Part shown: one piece after another, positions 39,301-40,650 of the stretch
Layout of the letters: every line of letters starts with the position of its first letter
Numbering within the stretch: position 1 is the first letter of the stretch
NCBI GenBank assembly: GCA_951640165.1
Contig: OX621261.1
Span: forward strand, 2,852,001 to 2,916,000
Source: Pseudoips prasinana
Taxonomy: Eukaryota > Arthropoda > Insecta > Lepidoptera > Nolidae
DNA length: 64,000 nt
Direction: 5' to 3'
Program-made: the position numbers and the translations under genes
The notes under the pieces: generated by a model
What the model saw: the letters and a program-made list of their open reading frames with translations, nothing else
What the model was told of the DNA's origin: nothing
Databases searched by the model: none

Positions 39301-39912
39301 ATTAAAGATCCTAAGAGAATTGAAGAAGCTAAAAAGAGCAATAAAAAGGATGATAGCAATAACGTAGAAAATCGTTTTGCAACTCCAAAACCCGTCAAAA
39401 ACAATCATAAATGCGACAAAAAACTAATAGAATTCTACCATAAAAATATTAAAGGGAAAAACATAGAATTCTGGCAGTTTCTGAAGATATTCAACAAGAT
39501 GACTAGAGAAAATGTCAAGGATTTCAAAGATTTGGAAGAGAGAACAGACTTTGGTATACACAAAGACCATTTGGTGGATGAAGATGGTAGACTATACACT
39601 AAAGAAATGGAGAATACACCTAAGAATAAAAGAACTAAAGACAATACAAATATAAACCCGCCTTCTAAAGTTCCTAAAGTTAATACTACTGATGCTACCC
39701 GGCCAATCAATGCAGAGGTTAGCCAACCTTCTAAAGTTATACCTACAACTAATAAAACCCGACCAAAGTCAGGTAAAGCAAACAAAAAATTTACAAGAGT
39801 AGTCATGATTAGCAAGAAAGAGTATTTAAGAAGAAAAGAGATTAAAGAACAGATGAGGAAGAGGATAGAAGAATCTAGAAGTAGCCTAAATAAAGAAGAC
39901 ACATGTTCGTGA
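179..39912 (+). CDS. Multi-C2H2 zinc-finger protein, ten exons, 5' partial
   Basis: Joined exons: 179-305, 13728-13880, 22956-23113, 24625-24772, 26842-26945, 28773-28873, 32410-32700, 35646-35822, 37049-37875, 38572-39912. All junctions are AG/GT and the phases fit at every step. After one leading base this gives 1,142 codons including the TGA. The protein is a probable nuclear DNA-binding transcription factor. The order is: tail of one finger, seven fingers (exons 1-5), a disordered linker with KxE SUMO-type sites and a KKRKV nuclear signal (exons 6-8), an acidic Asn/Glu-rich region (exon 9), then three fingers and a Lys-rich tail (exons 9-10). Introns cut four fingers in the middle. The start codon, and any ZAD or other N-terminal domain, lies outside the window. 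Introns reach 13.4 kb and are filled with transposons. No ortholog is recognised by name; the gene model is inferred from splice sites and reading frame only. Confidence 0.9.
312..780 (+). pseudogene. RTE-like LINE fragment, C-terminal part of reverse transcriptase ORF
   Basis: Conceptual translation shows [15 protein letters not shown], then, after a frame change, [52 protein letters not shown] and a [12 protein letters not shown] end. This is the post-RT region of RTE-type endonuclease/reverse transcriptases common in Lepidoptera. It is 5' truncated, with a frameshift near 375 and an in-frame stop near 572. It begins only a few bases inside intron 1. Related fragments lie at 45010-45200, 45588-45745 and 53060-53335. 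Confidence 0.7.
781..1022. other. Intronic, degenerate repeat sequence
   Basis: This follows the RTE-like fragment and contains a GTGTGGCGTCCGGCACAAA segment and a C-rich run. No open frame or clear element ends are seen. Confidence 0.4.
1023..1287 (+). mobile_element. Helitron, 3' truncated (TCTATACATATAAT family)
   Basis: It starts A|TCTATACATATAATGAAATC and follows the complete copies at 4770-5089 and 24166-24479 up to the GAGCTGT segment. There another Helitron begins and the 3' hairpin is missing. Confidence 0.7.
1288..1554 (+). mobile_element. Helitron (GTACCGGGCCGCTAG family)
   Basis: It begins A|TCTATATATATAAAAA and ends GTACCGGGCCG CTAG|T, the expected 5' TC and 3' CTAG ends between host A and T. 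A second copy lies at 25786-26034. It is non-coding and non-autonomous. Confidence 0.7.
1590..1840 (-). pseudogene. LINE fragment, C-terminal end of an RTE-like ORF
   Basis: The - strand reads [18 protein letters not shown] then [20 protein letters not shown] and a stop near 1690. This resembles the C-terminal tail of RTE-like reverse transcriptases. It is heavily 5' truncated. Confidence 0.5.
2131..2463 (-). mobile_element. Helitron (ATCCTACTAATATTATAAA family)
   Basis: On the - strand it starts A|TCCTACTAATATTATAAACG at 2463 and ends with the CGCGGG...CCGCGGGG hairpin and CTAG at 2131. The TTTATAAT..TAGTAGGA terminal sequence appears twice (near 2230 and 2450), suggesting an internal duplication or two overlapping copies. 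Confidence 0.65.
2484..2580 (+). repeat. Short LINE-like relic
   Basis: The + strand reads [15 protein letters not shown] then a stop, the tail of a repeat ORF often seen in Lepidoptera. A related stretch lies on the other strand near 25345-25385. Confidence 0.35.
2600..2934. repeat. Inverted pair of a tRNA-derived SINE
   Basis: The arms 2600-2737 and 2798-2934 are reverse complements over about 135 bp, separated by a 60-bp spacer. Each arm contains a tRNA-like head with an A-box-like TAGCTTAACGCAGAGCGC and a B box GGTTCGAGACC. The two heads face each other across the spacer. This is a SINE relic and not a functional tRNA gene: the cloverleaf is imperfect and the copy is paired. Confidence 0.65.
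3172..3510. repeat. Long inverted repeat inside the TIR element
   Basis: The left arm, with TAGACTCATACTGTGCAAG and CTTCTCGTTCACTAACTCAC, is mirrored by CTTGCACAGTATGAGTCTA and its partners in the right arm 3379-3510. The arms are about 125 bp with small indels and the spacer is about 80 bp. Confidence 0.65.
3535..4315 (+). repeat. 57-bp minisatellite, about 14 units
   Basis: The motif GATTGATTAGCCAAC recurs exactly every 57 bp (3542, 3599, 3656 and so on to 4226, and 4283 in a decayed form). Each unit contains the near-palindrome TCTGCTGAGCAGA. Neither strand has an open frame through the array. The last two units are the most diverged. Confidence 0.9.
4770..5089 (+). mobile_element. Helitron, complete (TCTATACATATAAT family)
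   Basis: The ends are A|TCTATACATATAATAAAATC and the hairpin AACGCGGG..CCGCGGGG followed by CAGCTAG|T. Its 320 bp hold no ORF. It is a non-autonomous copy related to those at 24166 and 26435. Confidence 0.8.
5590..5893 (+). mobile_element. Helitron (AAGTGTCTG / ACACGCGGAC family) in a LINE
   Basis: It starts A|TCTATACATCTATACAAAT and ends CACGCGGACGAAGTCGCGGG, then TACAGCTAG|T. Removing 5590-5893 lets the LINE read [16 protein letters not shown] without a break. The 5' end is uncertain by 8-9 bp because ATCTATAC is doubled; the coding join favours 5590. Confidence 0.75.
6294..6882 (+). mobile_element. Non-autonomous GGGTTCCGTA...GGCCGG repeat
   Basis: It runs from TAGGGTTCCGTAGCCAAATG to CTCGCACTTGGCCGG and is flanked by TTTTTTAAT on both sides, consistent with a target duplication. 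It carries a (GTCT)n microsatellite at 6345-6385 and a C run at 6650. Relatives lie at 16493, 23511, 43769 and 63645. There is no ORF; the superfamily is not resolved. Confidence 0.65.
7375..7484. repeat. Imperfect inverted repeat
   Basis: AGGGGTAGATATAATAG...TTGATAGTTAGAGATAA (7375-7426) is mirrored by TTATCTCTAACTATCGACC...CTACCCCT (7444-7484). The right arm is shorter by several bases. It separates two LINE remnants of opposite orientation. Confidence 0.55.
7490..7676 (+). pseudogene. LINE remnant, RT C-terminal part, left half
   Basis: It encodes [20 protein letters not shown] and [20 protein letters not shown]. This aligns by eye with the intact LINE ORF2 at 9229-12183 ([39 protein letters not shown]). 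The frame stops at an inserted Helitron (7677) and resumes at 13146. Confidence 0.8.
9229..12183 (-). CDS. LINE ORF2: endonuclease and reverse transcriptase, 984 aa, intact
   Basis: Residues about 40-260 form an APE-type endonuclease ([29 protein letters not shown] at 186-191, SDHN at 247-250). Residues about 520-800 are the reverse transcriptase ([55 protein letters not shown], and FADD at 713-716 with the catalytic aspartates). The C-terminal part has the [11 protein letters not shown] and CKPLFRKL segments common to this group. It nicks target DNA and copies the LINE RNA in place. No stop or frameshift interrupts it, unlike every other LINE here, so the copy is young. It overlaps the end of ORF1 by about 55 bp in another frame. 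Confidence 0.9.
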   Translation of the reverse strand: MSKVPKQTNRFFESNMVLNTNSIQKKTEINALNNKSIRDQTTMLFHQNIAGLLNKLDQVDICMNEFKEKEKMIKIICFSETFVKLGDEPNIRLYDFTLASYFSRKNEKRGGVCILVHKSLDYKILQVCNEISIEKTFECCGIEIPNLQCIVLCVYRIPTSKVDIFFKKLELLMHKLNVKENKRVIITGDLNINTLINNNSTNLLKEFLLTHNLKQHINEPTRKQSCIDHILSNMSDVQGKTHHLHLSDHNTGQSLTFSTQSYKPPIRYIYMMRKDYCEENIKKIIECISKLSWNDILNTEDCNAAFSSFHSEFLIFYNLCFPLIKIRINMQTNDPKWLTKGIKRSSVTKRNLRYSYYKDKNEQRKQSYVIYEKLLKKCILQSKQKTNRRFITNAKNKCKASWHIIAGKYDNIKIKHDINKIKYLNKTLNDPIDIADAFNDHYISKTNKPNSKTPNYSKIQSNNNTMFLAPCTENEILKTIRTLKETSAVGFDGISTKIVKRCAPQLAVILCHLVNLSFFQGIFPEKLKTSVIKPMYKKDNNEEVGNYRPITLIPIIAKIFEKLMHSRLNSFLNKHNILSKDQNGFQKNKSTTLAAFQLIKTVTECLDKRKRIASVFFDMSCAFDFVDHRVLLQKCERYGIRGTALNWLNSYLKGRNQYVQISRIDENQTLSTYKSVHKLNEVGVPQGSILGPLLFLLYINDIPKIIPHKCTLFADDISITVPEIYSPETYEYILNDTVKTVTEWLSENNLTVNVDKTKYIQFRNYNSIPRKINLKYNDKEIEEINEIKFLGIVLDNHCNWKPHVKSVCARINRFIFALKNVRKITCENTALVAYHGYVGSILRYGLLLWGNSTEINKAFISQKKCIRAICGAGPLDSCKPLFRKLKVLTLTSLYILEIGMFVKKHQNLFEEVSTNKKYLSRDKTKLLLPKMSTTLFQRNCICMIIKIFNRIPKHIRELTETKFKVTLKKWLTEKCFYTVNEFIC
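12128..12930 (-). pseudogene. LINE ORF1, SGNH-esterase-like, one frameshift
   Basis: From about 12930 the frame reads [37 protein letters not shown] and [13 protein letters not shown]. This resembles the SGNH/GDSL-like domain of CR1 ORF1 proteins, with a GGND block; the family's GDS is GDE here. It stops at 12394 after a run of leucines. The tail ([18 protein letters not shown] and onward to 12128) is in a neighbouring frame, consistent with loss of one base near 12396. The ATG at 12963 lies in the flanking Helitron, so it is not the native start. Confidence 0.65.
13146..13655 (+). pseudogene. LINE remnant, RT C-terminal part and 3' UTR, right half
   Basis: This continues the frame broken at 7676: [19 protein letters not shown], then [14 protein letters not shown] and [14 protein letters not shown] with a stop at 13444. 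The 3' UTR ends in TTTGAATTTGAA repeats near 13655, 72 bp before the exon 2 acceptor. Confidence 0.8.
13728..13880 (+). CDS. Zinc-finger gene, exon 2
   Basis: The acceptor is attccag (to 13727), the donor is GTTTCT at 13881, and the exon has 51 codons in phase 0. KAVH completes the finger begun in exon 1. [20 protein letters not shown] follows (11 instead of 12 residues between the second Cys and first His). Then comes the first part of a C-x4-C finger, [13 protein letters not shown]. The high GC content of this exon contrasts with the AT-rich introns. Confidence 0.9.
13897..15850 (-). pseudogene. Jockey/CR1-like LINE, 5' truncated
   Basis: A long frame at 14504-15547 reads [64 protein letters not shown] and [17 protein letters not shown] second piece at 15612-15848 carries the pre-RT region ([10 protein letters not shown]). 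Frameshifts separate the two pieces and also precede the C-terminal part below 14504. The 3' end has a TAAA-type tail at about 13897-13920, 16 bp after the exon 2 donor. It is a separate copy from the LINE at 8931-12930. Confidence 0.8.
16080..16453. mobile_element. Foldback element, arms about 165 bp
   Basis: GTTAAGGGGCTTTTTACAG...CACTAGCGCCGCCAATCG is mirrored at the right end. The arms pair almost throughout (for example TAGCTGTTTAGCTAAATCGT and its complement) around a central ACAAAAACGGCCGTTT. No coding capacity is seen. Confidence 0.75.
16493..16560 (-). repeat. GGCCGG-type repeat, terminal fragment
   Basis: ACCGGCAAAGTGCGAGTCGG then CTCGCGCACCAAGGATTCCG matches the end of the repeat family at 6294-6882. 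Confidence 0.6.
16725..16930 (+). pseudogene. LINE reverse transcriptase fragment
   Basis: The + strand reads [27 protein letters not shown], then, after a frame change, [17 protein letters not shown]. This is the RT catalytic FADD block and the block after it. It is an isolated piece with no flanking element recognised. The rest of 16454-17640 shows nothing coding and no clear repeats. Confidence 0.55.
17640..20552 (-). pseudogene. R2-like non-LTR element with YLDDG RT and restriction-like endonuclease
   Basis: Read on the - strand from 20552: an N-terminal C2H2-like motif (C22, C25, H40, H45 of the first frame), then [60 protein letters not shown] and [11 protein letters not shown] (the catalytic YLDD). 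The C-terminal part has a Cys/His knuckle (CQCGV..HHGLSC) and [19 protein letters not shown], which fits the PD..D core of the restriction-like endonuclease of early-branching non-LTR elements. At least three frameshifts (near 20035, 19260 and 18560) split it. It is alone of its kind in the window. The clade is not certain; the YLDDG box and RPDG..WDAT pattern differ from classical R2. Confidence 0.7.
20700..20850 (-). promoter_or_regulatory. Possible promoter upstream of the R2-like element
   Basis: On the - strand, ATTGGCCAGG and CCAATC precede TTATATAAAGACGCTGTCTG. A CCAAT/TATA arrangement sits about 170 bp before the first ORF. The composition suggests a Pol II promoter belonging to the element, but this is inference only. 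Confidence 0.25.
20853..21147. other. Intronic, nothing recognised
   Basis: No ORF, no tandem repeat and no clear inverted repeat is seen. Confidence 0.4.
21148..21391 (+). pseudogene. LINE fragment, post-RT region
   Basis: It encodes [39 protein letters not shown] and [20 protein letters not shown], the region after RT in jockey/CR1-like LINEs. It is cut at 21392 by a MITE. Confidence 0.7.
21392..21785. mobile_element. MITE with ACATGTAACGTAATTA termini, copy 1
   Basis: It is nearly collinear with 41788-42196 over its whole length. The right end reads GTGCGTTAATTAAGTTACA. The insertion falls inside a LINE fragment. Confidence 0.75.
22215..22237 (+). repeat. (CA)n microsatellite
   Basis: About eleven CA units with short flanking CACA runs. 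The rest of 21786-22635 is AT-rich and shows no gene; a LINE-3'-UTR-like stretch lies at about 22440-22640. Confidence 0.85.
22636..22940 (-). mobile_element. Lepidopteran SINE (GGCGGCGGTGATCACTTACC family)
   Basis: It contains CAACGCACCCGCGACTCC, TGTTGCGAGTGTCCATGGGC and CTTACCATCAGGTGACC, a well-known interspersed repeat of Lepidoptera (Metulj-like). A shorter copy is at 26193-26300. It ends about 15 bp before the exon 3 acceptor. The orientation given is tentative. Confidence 0.6.
22956..23113 (+). CDS. Zinc-finger gene, exon 3
   Basis: The acceptor is ttccag (to 22955) and the donor is GTAAGT at 23114. It has 52 codons plus two bases. [10 protein letters not shown] completes the C-x4-C finger from exon 2. 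[21 protein letters not shown] is a full finger, and CDYCMKT starts another that continues in exon 4. Confidence 0.92.
23141..23487. mobile_element. Foldback/MITE with GTTACCGCGCCATCTACCG ends
   Basis: The left arm, GTTACCGCGCCATCTACCGA and on through AAAACGTCATCACTAGC, is mirrored at the right (GCTAGTGATGACGTTTTTAT ... GGTAGATGGCGCGGTAAC). The arms are about 95 bp and the centre about 155 bp. It starts 27 bp after the exon 3 donor. Confidence 0.75.
23511..23806 (-). mobile_element. GGCCGG-type repeat, short form
   Basis: It runs from CCCGGCCAAGTGCGAGTTGG to GTTACGGAACCCTAAAAA and carries a GACAGACAGACAGACAG stretch. It has the same ends as 43769-44048, and both are shorter than 6294-6882. 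Confidence 0.7.
23870..24105 (+). mobile_element. tRNA-derived SINE, family B, copy 1
   Basis: A tRNA-like B box (GTGGGTTTGATTCCCACC) is followed by GGACAGATATTTTTGTGCAT, GAACATGTCTGTTTGTCCTG and a 3' part with AGTACAAGCTCTGCTTAGTT. Related copies: 27448, 50905, 53690 and 61935. Confidence 0.75.
24166..24479 (+). mobile_element. Helitron, complete (TCTATACATATAAT family)
   Basis: The ends are A|TCTATACATATAATAAAATC and AACGCGGGTAAAACCGCGG, then CTAG|T. It is nearly the same length as the 4770-5089 copy. It lies in intron 3, 145 bp before exon 4. Confidence 0.8.
24625..24772 (+). CDS. Zinc-finger gene, exon 4
   Basis: The acceptor is ggttacag (to 24624) and the donor is GTAAGT at 24773. One base completes the split Thr codon, then 49 codons follow. 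[15 protein letters not shown] finishes the finger opened in exon 3, and [22 protein letters not shown] is a complete finger. Confidence 0.92.
25094..25345 (+). mobile_element. tRNA-derived SINE, family A, copy 1
   Basis: It has an A box TAGCCTAGTTGGTAGTGC, a B box GGTTCGAATCC, then CAAATATTTGTGTGATGAGC, GTATGTATATCGTCGCCTGG and GCTTTGCTTAGTTTGGGGC, ending in an ATT repeat. Nine copies or parts occur in the window. It is SINE-derived and not a tRNA gene. Confidence 0.85.
25346..25570 (-). repeat. Interspersed repeat H, copy 1
   Basis: The segment with CGCCACGCTTGGCAGACGGG and TGCTGCCCGTCCTCTGGGAG matches, in the opposite orientation, 34190-34380. The type of element is not recognised; it may be a LINE untranslated part. 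Confidence 0.5.
25571..25740. repeat. LINE 3'-UTR-like repeat with (TA)n
   Basis: AGAGATTATGCTTAAGTCTA and TTTTACTACATATT match 42705-42760. A TA run is at 25739-25756. Part of intron 4, no gene. Confidence 0.4.
25786..26034 (+). mobile_element. Helitron (GTACCGGACCGCTAG family), copy 2
   Basis: The ends are A|TCTATATATATAACTGTAATG and GAAGCACGTACCGGACCG, then CTAG|T. It is closely similar to 1288-1554 from the TGTTATAAC segment onward. Confidence 0.7.
26193..26300 (-). mobile_element. Lepidopteran SINE, partial copy
   Basis: CAACGCACCCGCGACTCCTC, TGTCCATGGGCGGCGGTGAT and CATCAGGTGACCCACTTGC match 22636-22940. Only one half is present. Confidence 0.6.
26435..26746 (-). mobile_element. Helitron, complete, reverse orientation
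   Basis: CTAG at 26435-26438 is followed by CCCCGCGG..CCGCG (the hairpin on the - strand). The 5' end A|TCTATACATATAATAAAATC is at 26746. It is the same family as 4770-5089. It ends 95 bp before exon 5. Confidence 0.8.
26842..26945 (+). CDS. Zinc-finger gene, exon 5
   Basis: The acceptor is aatttacag (to 26841) and the donor is GTAAGT at 26946. It has 34 codons plus two bases. It carries one whole finger, [22 protein letters not shown], followed by NVKYVLLGQ. The sequence upstream, ATAAATGGATTTATTATTA, looks like a LINE tail abutting the acceptor. Confidence 0.92.
26997..27380 (-). mobile_element. Helitron (A|TCACACTTACATTATAAAGG start), reverse orientation
   Basis: CTAG at 26997 is followed by the CCGCAG..CCGCG end. 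The 5' end is at 27380. The middle shares GTTTTGGCGTAAAAGAGTAA and AATAGCTCGCAGATGGTAGA with 2131-2463. It starts 51 bp after the exon 5 donor. Confidence 0.65.
27448..27680 (+). mobile_element. tRNA-derived SINE, family B, copy 2
   Basis: The head GGGCCTGTTGGTAAATGC and B box GAGTTCGATTCCCATCC are followed by the family B body and 3' part ending GGCCGTGTGTAAT. Confidence 0.8.
27684..28666. mobile_element. TIR element with duplicated left end
   Basis: TATAGTCTTTTCGCCATAAG at 27804 is mirrored by CTTATGGCGAAAAGACTATA ending at 28666, over about 38 bp. The first 120 bp also occur once more in tandem at 27684-27803. The element contains a nested MITE (28067-28520). No transposase frame is seen. 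Confidence 0.75.
28067..28520. mobile_element. PIF/Harbinger-type MITE nested in a TIR element
   Basis: The termini GGGCGGCTTGCAC and GTGCAAGCCGCCC are perfect inverted repeats flanked by TTA on both sides. A 3-bp TWA duplication is the signature of PIF/Harbinger. The interior has ATTTAA-rich repeats and no ORF. Confidence 0.7.
28773..28873 (+). CDS. Zinc-finger gene, exon 6 (linker with SUMO-type site)
   Basis: The acceptor is ATTCATTTCAG (to 28772), sitting on an ATTC repeat, and the donor is GTAATG at 28874. It encodes [20 protein letters not shown] and [17 protein letters not shown] fits the hydrophobic-K-x-E sumoylation consensus common between zinc fingers of repressors. The phase is 1 at the donor. 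Confidence 0.88.
28903..29398. repeat. 19-bp minisatellite, about 26 units
   Basis: The unit is close to ACCACCAACGCCCTCCGTA, spaced every 19 bp (for example CTCCGT ends at 28922, 28941, 28960 and 28979). It starts about 30 bp after the exon 6 donor. 19 is not a multiple of three, so one 19-residue pattern cycles through all frames of the - strand; these frames are not taken as genes. Confidence 0.92.
29399..30358. other. Intron 6, no gene recognised
   Basis: 29450-29650 is GC-richer (GCGGCCCGCATCGCG, GTCTCGCTTCCTCGTGTCCC) and may be an old repeat. The remainder is AT-rich with no frame and no clear repeats. Confidence 0.4.
30367..30860. mobile_element. hAT-type MITE with perfect 8-bp target duplication
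   Basis: It starts TAGTTGTTGAAAATGACT and ends AGTAATTTTACATCTCTA, imperfect inverted ends beginning TAG/CTA. GCGAAGAA flanks it at 30359-30366 and again at 30861-30868. The interior has GACTGAATT / GTCAATTTGA subterminal repeats. There is no ORF. Confidence 0.75.
30951..31285 (+). mobile_element. SINE-like element, family F, copy 1
   Basis: The GC-rich part contains a B-box-like GATTCGATTCCCGCGCC. The 3' part (AATTTGTGTCCGTCTATTAT, GTAAAGTACCCCGCGACAC, CTAGTGCTGACGTTGTC, then A run) recurs at 54365-54465. Confidence 0.55.
31512..31763. mobile_element. Foldback element, arms about 100 bp
   Basis: Left arm 31512-31612 (CTCTACCGGCTAAGTCGCCG, AACATCGATTTCTTAAATGG, CGTTCAAATAAATAAAGG) is the reverse complement of 31665-31763 with few mismatches, around a 50-bp centre. 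A part copy begins the window. Confidence 0.75.
31981..32207 (+). mobile_element. tRNA-derived SINE, family A, copy 2
   Basis: CGGTCACCGTAGCCTAGTTG through CTGTGTGACAT. Like copy 1 but lacking CTC in the A-box region (GGTAGTGCTGCC). Confidence 0.85.
32410..32700 (+). CDS. Zinc-finger gene, exon 7 (acidic, Pro/Glu-rich linker)
   Basis: The acceptor is ttttcacag (to 32409) and the donor is GTAAGT at 32701; the exon has 96 codons with split codons at both ends. It encodes [38 protein letters not shown] and [21 protein letters not shown] is a second KxE SUMO-type site. The region is likely disordered. If the donor is not used, translation continues in frame into the adjacent minisatellite up to 33173. 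Confidence 0.9.
32763..34175. repeat. 51-bp minisatellite with orientation switch
   Basis: Units of 51 bp (GATGGTCACCCTGGTGGTTG, CCATCCATCTAGACTGCA, TTGTGCAGTCTA) run in one orientation from 32763 to about 33165. From about 33185 to 34175 they run as the reverse complement (ATGGATGGCAACCACCAGGG). The junction contains GGTGACCTGGGTGACCAGG. Left arm about 8 units, right arm about 19, some shortened. Each unit also has TCTAGA/CTGCAG palindromes able to form a small hairpin. The repeated peptide [17 protein letters not shown] is open on + in the left arm and on - in the right arm. Confidence 0.93.
34190..34480 (-). repeat. Interspersed repeat H, copy 2, with RTE-like piece
   Basis: 34190-34380 matches 25346-25570 in the opposite sense. 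34370-34480, on the - strand, reads [19 protein letters not shown] and TVNEAEG, a decayed relative of the RTE-like tails at 610-700 and 53200-53290. Confidence 0.5.
34485..35060. repeat. Interspersed repeat G with inserted repeat K
   Basis: Family G (GTAAGCGATCGGCGAGGTTAAG, CGTGCTTCGGACAATACAA, GCTTAACGTGCCG, TGACACTAGGGTTACCACTG) recurs at 38320, 46705, 47165 and 51345. Inside it, 34779-34941 (repeat K) is an inverted copy of 55433-55608 (CCCCGGGACATGCCTGAGC, GCCACTGTTGATCCTGGC). Confidence 0.5.
35085..35640 (+). pseudogene. LINE C-terminal end, 3' UTR and ATTC tail
   Basis: It encodes [19 protein letters not shown] and, in the next frame, [18 protein letters not shown] then [19 protein letters not shown] with a stop at 35344. 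The 3' UTR ends CAAATAAAGAG then (TTCA)n, which directly meets the exon 8 acceptor. Confidence 0.7.
35646..35822 (+). CDS. Zinc-finger gene, exon 8 (basic, nuclear signal)
   Basis: The acceptor is TTCTATTGCAG (to 35645) and the donor is GTAATT at 35823. It has 59 codons inside split codons. [20 protein letters not shown] contains KKRKV, identical to the core of a classical monopartite nuclear localisation signal. It continues as a helical basic stretch, [19 protein letters not shown]. The acceptor pyrimidine tract derives from a LINE tail. Confidence 0.9.
36020..36115 (+). repeat. tRNA-derived SINE, family C, fragment
   Basis: The B box GGTTCAAATCCCGGGTCG, then AAAAAGTGATTTTGGGACTT, matches 53790-53886 (reverse). 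The A-box half is eroded. Confidence 0.55.
36134..36360 (+). mobile_element. tRNA-derived SINE, family A, copy 3
   Basis: GTCACCGTAGCCTAGTTGGT through GTGTGACATTGTCCCA. The internal TATATAAGTA tract is shortened. Confidence 0.85.
36365..36625 (+). repeat. Interspersed repeat J
   Basis: It contains CGTGCCTCGGAGAACACGTA, GTGTCGCTAGGCGTCCCATC and CTGGCCGCCGTGGCCGAAAT. A reverse fragment lies at 47918-48000. It resembles a SINE common in Lepidoptera, but the class is not confirmed. Confidence 0.5.
37049..37875 (+). CDS. Zinc-finger gene, exon 9 (Asn/Glu-rich acidic region)
   Basis: The acceptor is attttacag (to 37048) and the donor is GTAAGT at 37876, phase 0. 275 codons begin [18 protein letters not shown], then become strongly Asn/Glu/Asp-rich ([52 protein letters not shown]). 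This is low complexity and probably disordered. The end, HQCYICFQ, opens a finger completed in exon 10. The A-rich codon use differs from the GC-rich finger exons. Confidence 0.9.
37930..38155 (+). pseudogene. LINE fragment, C-terminal Cys/His region
   Basis: The + strand reads [20 protein letters not shown] then [20 protein letters not shown] and [11 protein letters not shown] before a stop. The CxxC..H..C pattern is that found after the RNase H domain in I/R1/jockey-type LINEs. It lies within intron 9. Confidence 0.6.
38320..38510 (-). repeat. Interspersed repeat G, copy 2
   Basis: ATGGGCAGTGGTTACCTTAT, CATGGCTTGGCGACGGTTG and CTTACGGACCGGTGAGACC match family G in reverse order. It ends about 60 bp before exon 10. 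Confidence 0.5.
38572..39912 (+). CDS. Zinc-finger gene, exon 10 (terminal; two to three fingers and basic tail)
   Basis: The acceptor is gtttttccag (to 38571); 446 codons and a TGA at 39910-39912. [15 protein letters not shown] completes the exon 9 finger (C-x2-C-x12-H-x3-H). [20 protein letters not shown] is a short finger with ten residues between Cys and His. After a Lys-rich linker comes [21 protein letters not shown]. The remainder is basic and mostly disordered, ending in a charged helix ([20 protein letters not shown]) and NKEDTCS. Confidence 0.93.
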   Translation, partial: LYKTKTELKRHSETHFDLCNEKMLKKCPFCGYVTNLDIKRHIKLVHKIKITIPYAQIKEKHNNTGSKYVYEIQKDCDLEVIPSISNLNKMASVKIDKQNRENKNLFLGKTKLVKKGKEWVVEKQALDINSDYLLPEFTKEEYKTLKDIGDNYVDRLKSLNILAKKRGVKMLYPCKECDKICLNLAALRLHSRKHEDNPKPFKPKVWKNTLYKTRKNIEKEVNKYNAETRNKNKSIFKTRRLELIKDPKRIEEAKKSNKKDDSNNVENRFATPKPVKNNHKCDKKLIEFYHKNIKGKNIEFWQFLKIFNKMTRENVKDFKDLEERTDFGIHKDHLVDEDGRLYTKEMENTPKNKRTKDNTNINPPSKVPKVNTTDATRPINAEVSQPSKVIPTTNKTRPKSGKANKKFTRVVMISKKEYLRRKEIKEQMRKRIEESRSSLNKEDTCS

Positions 39913-40511
39913 ACATGTTTTGGCGTTAGGTCTTGTAATTCTTCCCGCAATCTACAACATTGATGCATGAATGAATTAAAATTATAGTAGATTTTTGAGA
40001 CAAATCTATTCGCAATATAGTGGGGCGTAAATATTTTTAAGGTTATTATTGTTGCAATATTTCATTTTTATGACAAGAGTGTAATTTTGTGTTTATATTT
40101 AAAAAGCAATGAAGTCGATTATTTTTTGTTTTATTTTTTTTTTTATTTTTGTTTAAACAATTCTTATTAATTACAATTCAGTGTTTAATGTATATAGGGT
40201 TGTTATTTTGATCCGGTAGCCAGATGGAGAATATGACCTTGGTTGGTTGACTTTTACAATTCTTGTTTTTTACAGTTCTTGTCAAGCTATATTTAATTTG
40301 TTTTAGGATAACATAAGGCAATAATTTTATGGAATTTTGAAATTACAATACTAAGTCTTAAGGTATATATGTTTTATTTATATATGACGATGACCTTTTT
40401 TAAAAGTGACATAAGCAATTCTGACGTCACTTCCTTTATCTTAAGTTTCTTCCATTGAGGGTTGTTGTTCCATCATGACAGTAAAACCCGAAGATAGTTT
40501 TTACAGCGTTT
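39913..40511 (+). other. Probable 3' UTR and downstream flank of the zinc-finger gene
   Basis: There is no ORF. ATTAAA at 39975-39980 is a possible variant poly(A) signal only 63 bp after the stop. No AATAAA is seen nearby, so the true 3' end is unknown. Confidence 0.35.
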
Positions 40512-40650
40512 ATTTCAGGTACAGACGCCAGCACATCAAGCTACCCCAATCTGTCAAATTTCCCCAATTAAAAGTGAACCTTATGCTTATGTGATAAAGT
40601 TGAAAATCTATAAAAGAAATTTGTTGGGGTAGCTGCATGTGCTGCTGGCA
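40512..40650. mobile_element. MITE-2 (CAGACGCCAGCACATC ends), copy 1
   Basis: CAGACGCCAGCACATCAAGC then TACCCCAATCTGTCAAATT is mirrored at the right (GGGGTAGCTGCATGTGCTG). The centre, AACCTTATGCTTATGTGATA, is shared with 54136-54277 and 55148-55232. Confidence 0.7.
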
